A stretch of 64,000 bases of DNA from an uncultured bacterium (GTDB taxonomy: Bacteria; Bacillota; Clostridia; Lachnospirales; Lachnospiraceae), in NCBI GenBank assembly GCA_945828315.1, contig CALZQA010000002.1, forward strand, positions 1-64,000. Reading direction: 5' to 3'. Below are positions 59,108-64,000 of this stretch, piece by piece. The notes under the pieces were generated by a model. It made no database searches. It worked only from the letters and a program-made list of their open reading frames with translations, and was not told where the DNA came from. Each line of letters starts with the position of its first letter. Position 1 is the stretch's first letter. The translations under genes and the position numbers were made by a program.

Positions 59108-59355
59108 GTACAACTTGCGCAAAATGTACATATTTTGGAAAAAAGTCTTGACGAATGATAGATATGTTTATATAATATAAACATGTTGTGGGACAAGAAG
59201 CCACAGCAAAATGTACATAAATATTTGTCGAATCCCGTGTTTTTCGTGCAATATATCAAAGCCGATGTCAAGCAAGATCAGTTTGAACCGGAAAAATGAA
59301 CAAAGAGAACGAAAAGTACAACTTTGGTCGGGAAAGTACAAGTTGCATGTACACA
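59108..59355 (+). promoter_or_regulatory. Sugar-ABC promoter region with six GTAC-core motifs (candidate AraR-like operators)
   Basis: AGTACAACTT (59107, 59315), AGTACAAGTT (59335), ATGTACAT (59124, 59211), ATGTACAC (59347); promoter TTGACG (59148)-N17-TATAAT (59171). Confidence 0.65.
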
Positions 59356-59387
59356 TCAACTAACTATTTTAAGGGAGGAACAAGAAA

Positions 59388-60554
59388 ATGAAAAAGAAAA
59401 TCTTAGGCGCTTTACTCAGCGTAGCTATGGTAGCAACCATGCTTGTTGGATGTGGCACCAATCAGGCATCTGCACCTGCAGATGACGCAGCAGCAACAGA
59501 GGATACTGCAGATGATGCAGCACCCGCAGATGACGCAGCTGATGATGCAGCTCCCGCTGCAGAGGCAAACGGCAAGAAGGTCGGCGTAGCAATGCCTACC
59601 CAGTCTTCTGAGAGATGGATCAACGACGGTGCTAACATGAAAGAGCAGTTAGAGGCTCTTGGTTACGAAGTAGATCTTCAGTATGCTGAGGACGATGTTC
59701 AGATGCAGGTTTCTCAGATCGAGAACATGATCGCTTCAGGCGTTAACTGCTTAGTTATCGCATCTATCGACTCTTCCGCACTTGTAAACGTTGAGGCACA
59801 GGCAAAGGAAGCTGGTATCCCGATCATCGCATATGACCGTCTGTTAATGGATACTGACGCTGTTTCTTACTACGCAACATTCGATAACAAGGGTGTTGGT
59901 ACTGCAATCGGTAAGTACATCGAGGAAAAGAAAGATTTAGCAAACACCTCTGAGACATATACCATCGAGTTCTTCATGGGCTCACCTGATGATAACAATG
60001 CTCATATGTTATACGCAGGTCTGATGGAAGTTCTTCAGCCCTACTTAGACAACGGTACATTAGTATGTAAGTCAGGCAGAACATCATTTGATGATACCTG
60101 TATCTTAAGATGGTCTCAGGAGACTGCTCAGCAGAACTGTGAGAACTACTTAACAGGTTTCTACGCTGATGAGGATCTTGATATCTGTGCAACTGCATTT
60201 GACGGTTTCGCATATGGATGTAAGGCAGCTTTAGAGGGTGCCGGATACACCGAGGAGAACTGGCCCATGATCACAGGACAGGATGCAGAGCTGATGGCAA
60301 CAAAGAACATCATCTCTGGAAAGCAGACAATGTCTATCTACAAAGATACCCGTCTCTTAGCTTCTAAGTGTGTAACCATGGTTCAGGCAGTGCTTGAGGG
60401 CGCAGAGCCTGAGATCAACGATACCGAGCAGTATGACAACGGCAAGATCGTAGTTCCTTCTTACCTGTGTACACCGGTAGCTGTTGATAAGGACAATTAT
60501 CAGGAAATTATCGTAGATGGCGGATATTATACAGAAGAGCAGTTAGCTGAGTAA
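59388..60554 (+). CDS. ChvE-type multiple-monosaccharide ABC substrate-binding lipoprotein
   Basis: Lipobox MLVGCGT; MPTQSSERWINDGANMKEQLEALGYEVDLQYAEDD. Confidence 0.9.
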   Translation: MKKKILGALLSVAMVATMLVGCGTNQASAPADDAAATEDTADDAAPADDAADDAAPAAEANGKKVGVAMPTQSSERWINDGANMKEQLEALGYEVDLQYAEDDVQMQVSQIENMIASGVNCLVIASIDSSALVNVEAQAKEAGIPIIAYDRLLMDTDAVSYYATFDNKGVGTAIGKYIEEKKDLANTSETYTIEFFMGSPDDNNAHMLYAGLMEVLQPYLDNGTLVCKSGRTSFDDTCILRWSQETAQQNCENYLTGFYADEDLDICATAFDGFAYGCKAALEGAGYTEENWPMITGQDAELMATKNIISGKQTMSIYKDTRLLASKCVTMVQAVLEGAEPEINDTEQYDNGKIVVPSYLCTPVAVDKDNYQEIIVDGGYYTEEQLAE

Positions 60555-60569
60555 TCCGGAAAACAAATG

Positions 60570-60605
60570 CAGGGTGGCACAAGCTTGTTGCCACCCTGTT
60601 TTTTC
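60570..60605 (+). terminator. Intra-operon terminator after the binding-protein gene
   Basis: GCAGGGTGGCA-CAAGCTTGT-TGCCACCCTGTTTTTT. Confidence 0.85.
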
Positions 60606-60668
60606 CTAATAGAGAAGGAACAGGACATGCAGAAACGAAGAATTTTTAAGTAAAGGAGTTGGGGAAAA

Positions 60669-62228
60669 ATGTCGGATTACATCTTGGAAATGAACCACAT
60701 TACCAAAGAGTTTTCAGGTGTTAAAGCGCTGGATGATGTAAATCTGAAGGTGAAACGTGGCGAGATCCACGCGCTGTGCGGTGAAAACGGAGCAGGAAAA
60801 TCCACTCTGATGAATGTTTTGTCAGGCGTGTATCCGCACGGTACATACTCCGGTGATGTTGTATACAAAGGAGAGACATGTAAATTCCATAATCTGAGAG
60901 ACAGTGAGGCGAAAGGTATCGTTATCATCCATCAGGAGTTGGCGCTGAGTCCGCTTCTTTCTGTCGCAGAGAATGTATTTCTGGGCAATGAGCAGTTGTC
61001 TATGAAGGGCGTCATTGACTGGACAAAAACGAGAAAGCGTGCGCAGGAGATGCTTGCAAAGGTGGGATTGGAGCACGAGGATGTCAATGTGCCAGTCAAT
61101 TCACTTGGTGTCGGCAAGCAGCAGCTGATCGAGATCGCAAAAGCGATGGCAAAAAAAGTAGAGCTTTTGATTCTGGACGAGCCGACGGCGGCTTTGAATG
61201 ATGAGGAGAGCCGTAAGCTTCTGGATATTATGTTAGAGCTGAAGAAGCAGGGAATCACCTGTATCATCATCTCACATAAGTTGAATGAGATTGAATATGT
61301 ATCTGACGCAGTTACGATCATCCGAGATGGAAAGACGATCGAGACGCTTGTCAAGGGTGAGGATGAATTCACGGAGGACCGCGTGATCAAAGGCATGGTT
61401 GGACGTGAGATGACCAACCGTTATCCTGAGCGTGAAGGCGTTACGATCGGTGATACGATCTTTGAGGTGCAGAACTGGAATGTATATCATCCCGATGATG
61501 CGAACCGCCAGATTTTAAAGAATATTAACATTCATGTCCGTGCGGGCGAGGTAGTCGGACTTGCCGGACTGATGGGCGCAGGACGTACCGAGTTTGCAAT
61601 GAGTGTATTCGGTCACAGCTATGGTCAGAAGATATCCGGTACCGTCAAGATCAACGGGAAAGAAGTTCACATGAGGAATGTGCGAGAGGCGATCGCCAGC
61701 AAGCTGGCATACGTTTCCGAGGACAGAAAGACTTATGGTCTGAACCTGATCGGTGATATCAAGGAAAACATGACTATTGCAGCACGCCCGAAGTTTTTCT
61801 CTAAGCACGGTGTGATCAACGGTAATGATGAGATCGTTGCGGCTGAGGACTACAGAAAGAAGATCAATGTAAAAGCAAATTCCATCGAGCAGGTTGTCGG
61901 TTCCCTGTCAGGTGGTAATCAGCAGAAGGTGGTGCTGGCAAAATGGATGCTGACACAGCCGGATGTACTGATTCTGGATGAGCCCACACGTGGTATTGAC
62001 GTAGGTGCTAAATATGAGATTTATTGTGTTATTAACGAGCTTGCAAAGGCAGGCAAGGCGGTTATCGTTATTTCTTCCGAAATGCCAGAGATCATCGGTA
62101 CGTGTGACAGAACTTATGTCATCAACGAAGGTGAGATCGCAGGCGAACTGAGCAGGGAAGAACTGACACAGGAAAAGATTATGCAGTGTGTTATGGCTCA
62201 TAACAGAAAGGGTGACAGAAATGAATGA
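60669..62228 (+). CDS. Sugar ABC transporter ATPase (GguA/MmsA-like)
   Basis: [43 protein letters not shown]. Confidence 0.93.
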   Translation: MSDYILEMNHITKEFSGVKALDDVNLKVKRGEIHALCGENGAGKSTLMNVLSGVYPHGTYSGDVVYKGETCKFHNLRDSEAKGIVIIHQELALSPLLSVAENVFLGNEQLSMKGVIDWTKTRKRAQEMLAKVGLEHEDVNVPVNSLGVGKQQLIEIAKAMAKKVELLILDEPTAALNDEESRKLLDIMLELKKQGITCIIISHKLNEIEYVSDAVTIIRDGKTIETLVKGEDEFTEDRVIKGMVGREMTNRYPEREGVTIGDTIFEVQNWNVYHPDDANRQILKNINIHVRAGEVVGLAGLMGAGRTEFAMSVFGHSYGQKISGTVKINGKEVHMRNVREAIASKLAYVSEDRKTYGLNLIGDIKENMTIAARPKFFSKHGVINGNDEIVAAEDYRKKINVKANSIEQVVGSLSGGNQQKVVLAKWMLTQPDVLILDEPTRGIDVGAKYEIYCVINELAKAGKAVIVISSEMPEIIGTCDRTYVINEGEIAGELSREELTQEKIMQCVMAHNRKGDRNE

Positions 62229-63393
62229 GAAGAAAAAAGTAGTAAATCTTGATATGAAACAGTATGGTATGTTTCTTGCACTTATTGCAATTTATGTGAT
62301 CTTTGCGATCATGACAGGCGGAAAGAACTTATCCCCTGCAAACATAAACAACCTGATCATGCAGAACGGATACGTTGTTATCCTGGCAATCGGTATGTTG
62401 CTTTGTGTATTGACCGGTAACGTCGACCTGGGTGTTGGTTCGATCGTAGCGCTGACCGGTGCAGCTGCAGGTATCCTTTTGGTAGACTACAAGGCAAATA
62501 TGTGGGTAGCGATCATCGTTGCTCTTCTGATCGGTCTTGCAGTTGGTATGTTCGCCGGATTCTTTATCGCTTACTTAGGCATCCCGCCTTTCGTAGTAAC
62601 GCTGGCAACCATGTTAATGGGCCGTGGTCTTACATATACCTTATTACAGGCACAGACAAAAGGACCGTTGCCCGATAACTATATTTACATCGGTGCAGGT
62701 TTCCTTCCCGCATATCAGATCGAAGTCGGTGGTGGAAAGCTTGACATCGTATGTATCGTAGTTGCAGTCATTGCTTCTGTAGCATTGATCCTCTCTGAGA
62801 TGAAGAGCATTGCTACTAAGAAGAAGTACAACTTTGCAACCAATCCGTTATGGCAGACAGTATTGAAGCTGGGTGTTATGCTTGTGATCATCTGGTTCTT
62901 CTTCTATAAGCTGGCTCGTTACAACGGACTTCCGTTTATACTCCTGATCATGGTTGTACTCATAGCTCTGTATGCATTTATCACAAGCAAGACCGTTGCA
63001 GGTCGTCAGATCTATGCACTTGGTGGAAACAGAAAGGCAGCAAACCTTTCCGGTATCGATACAAACAAGGTATTCTTCTGGGTATATACCAACATGGGAC
63101 TGCTCAGTGCAGTAGCCGGTATTGTCCTCTCAGCACGTAACGCATCTTCTACACCAAAAGCCGGTGACGGTTTCGAGATGGATGCGATCGCATCCTGCTA
63201 CATTGGTGGTGCAGCCGTAGCCGGTGGTGCCGGTACGATCCTTGGTGCAGTAGTCGGAGCATTTATTATGGGTATCCTGAACAACGGTATGTCACTGTAC
63301 GGATGGTCTACGGATGTTCAGAAGATCGTAAAAGGTGCAGTTCTTCTTGGAGCCGTTACTGTTGATGTAATGTCTAAGAGAAAGAAAGGCTAA
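62221..63393 (+). CDS. Sugar ABC transporter permease (GguB-like)
   Basis: [43 protein letters not shown]. Confidence 0.92.
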   Translation: MNEKKKVVNLDMKQYGMFLALIAIYVIFAIMTGGKNLSPANINNLIMQNGYVVILAIGMLLCVLTGNVDLGVGSIVALTGAAAGILLVDYKANMWVAIIVALLIGLAVGMFAGFFIAYLGIPPFVVTLATMLMGRGLTYTLLQAQTKGPLPDNYIYIGAGFLPAYQIEVGGGKLDIVCIVVAVIASVALILSEMKSIATKKKYNFATNPLWQTVLKLGVMLVIIWFFFYKLARYNGLPFILLIMVVLIALYAFITSKTVAGRQIYALGGNRKAANLSGIDTNKVFFWVYTNMGLLSAVAGIVLSARNASSTPKAGDGFEMDAIASCYIGGAAVAGGAGTILGAVVGAFIMGILNNGMSLYGWSTDVQKIVKGAVLLGAVTVDVMSKRKKG

Positions 63394-64000
63394 TGAATAC
63401 TGAAAAATCAGCTCCAAAATATATGGAGCTGGCAAAATGGATTAATGATCAGATCCAGGGAGAGCAGTTGCACACAGGACAAAAACTGTATTCAGAGAAA
63501 CAGCTGCAAGAGATATTCGGAGTAAGCCGGCAAACGGTACGCCGGGCGATCGGACTTCTGGAACAGGAGGGGATCCTGCGCAGTGTGCGCGGAAGCGGTA
63601 CATATATCAATGATAACCGTCAGGCAAATCTCGCAAAGAGAATGCGGGTGTCGGTTGTTACCACCTATGTGGACGGTTATATTTTTCCGCGCATGATACA
63701 GGGAATTGAAAACGTATTGCTGGAAAACGGTTATTCCGTGCAGATCGCATTCACGAACAATCAGCATGGGAGGGAAAGAACCATTCTGCAGGATATTCTG
63801 AACCGGGATGAGGTGTCGGGAATCGTTATGGAAACGACAAAGAGCGCAATCTCGAATCCGAACCTGAATCTTTACCGGGAGATCCTCAAGCGGCGTATTC
63901 CGGTTTTATTTCTCAATAGTTTTTATCCGGCGCTGAACATTCCGCATGTATCGCTCAACGATCATCTGGTGGGATACAAGGTGACAAAATATCTGATCAG
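63393..64000 (+). CDS. AraR-like regulator: GntR HTH plus LacI-type sensor (truncated by window end)
   Basis: ATG overlaps the permease stop; KYMELAKWINDQIQGEQLHTGQKLYSEKQLQEIFGVSRQTVRRAIGLLEQEGILRSVRGSGTYI...VSVVTTYVDGYIFPRMIQGIENVLLENGY. Confidence 0.9.
   Translation, partial: MNTEKSAPKYMELAKWINDQIQGEQLHTGQKLYSEKQLQEIFGVSRQTVRRAIGLLEQEGILRSVRGSGTYINDNRQANLAKRMRVSVVTTYVDGYIFPRMIQGIENVLLENGYSVQIAFTNNQHGRERTILQDILNRDEVSGIVMETTKSAISNPNLNLYREILKRRIPVLFLNSFYPALNIPHVSLNDHLVGYKVTKYLI

Overview
A 64-kb chromosomal window from a low/mid-GC Firmicute, most likely a sporulating Lachnospiraceae-type Clostridium (inferred from gene content, not from a database match). It is gene-dense and mostly housekeeping or metabolic. 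Left to right it contains: a partial tRNA-Lys; a Ni/Co ECF transporter (cbiM/nikMN-cbiQ-cbiO); bioY with a BirA-type operator; hypA; glgX; a minus-strand queuosine-salvage-like operon (radical SAM + YhhQ) under a preQ1-I-like riboswitch; a membrane-anchored HNH protein; an [FeFe]-hydrogenase maturation block hydF-(hypF)-TM1266 regulator-hydE-hydG; a solitary MsmX/UgpC ATPase; leuA; rpe; an Amt-PII fusion; a nucleoside uptake/salvage operon; lepB; MATE; a GGDEF protein; tRNA-Leu; a GntR-ABC-CPBP operon; a SASP; tig-clpP-clpX-lon-ysxC; an orphan LytTR regulator next to a receiver-less Spo0A_C protein; Ig-like/LRR/subtilase surface proteins; and a ChvE/GguAB-type sugar ABC operon followed by an AraR-like regulator. 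No CRISPR array, prophage or transposase was recognised. The least explained signals are (i) a degenerate repeat family packed into the clpX-lon intergenic region with further copies at about 57.66 kb and possibly beside tRNA-Lys, (ii) an inverted copy of the tRNA-Lys 3' half around its terminator, (iii) a structured leader that sequesters the cbiM ribosome binding site, and (iv) a palindromic divergent promoter between the LRR and subtilase genes. All family assignments were made by eye from translated motifs.
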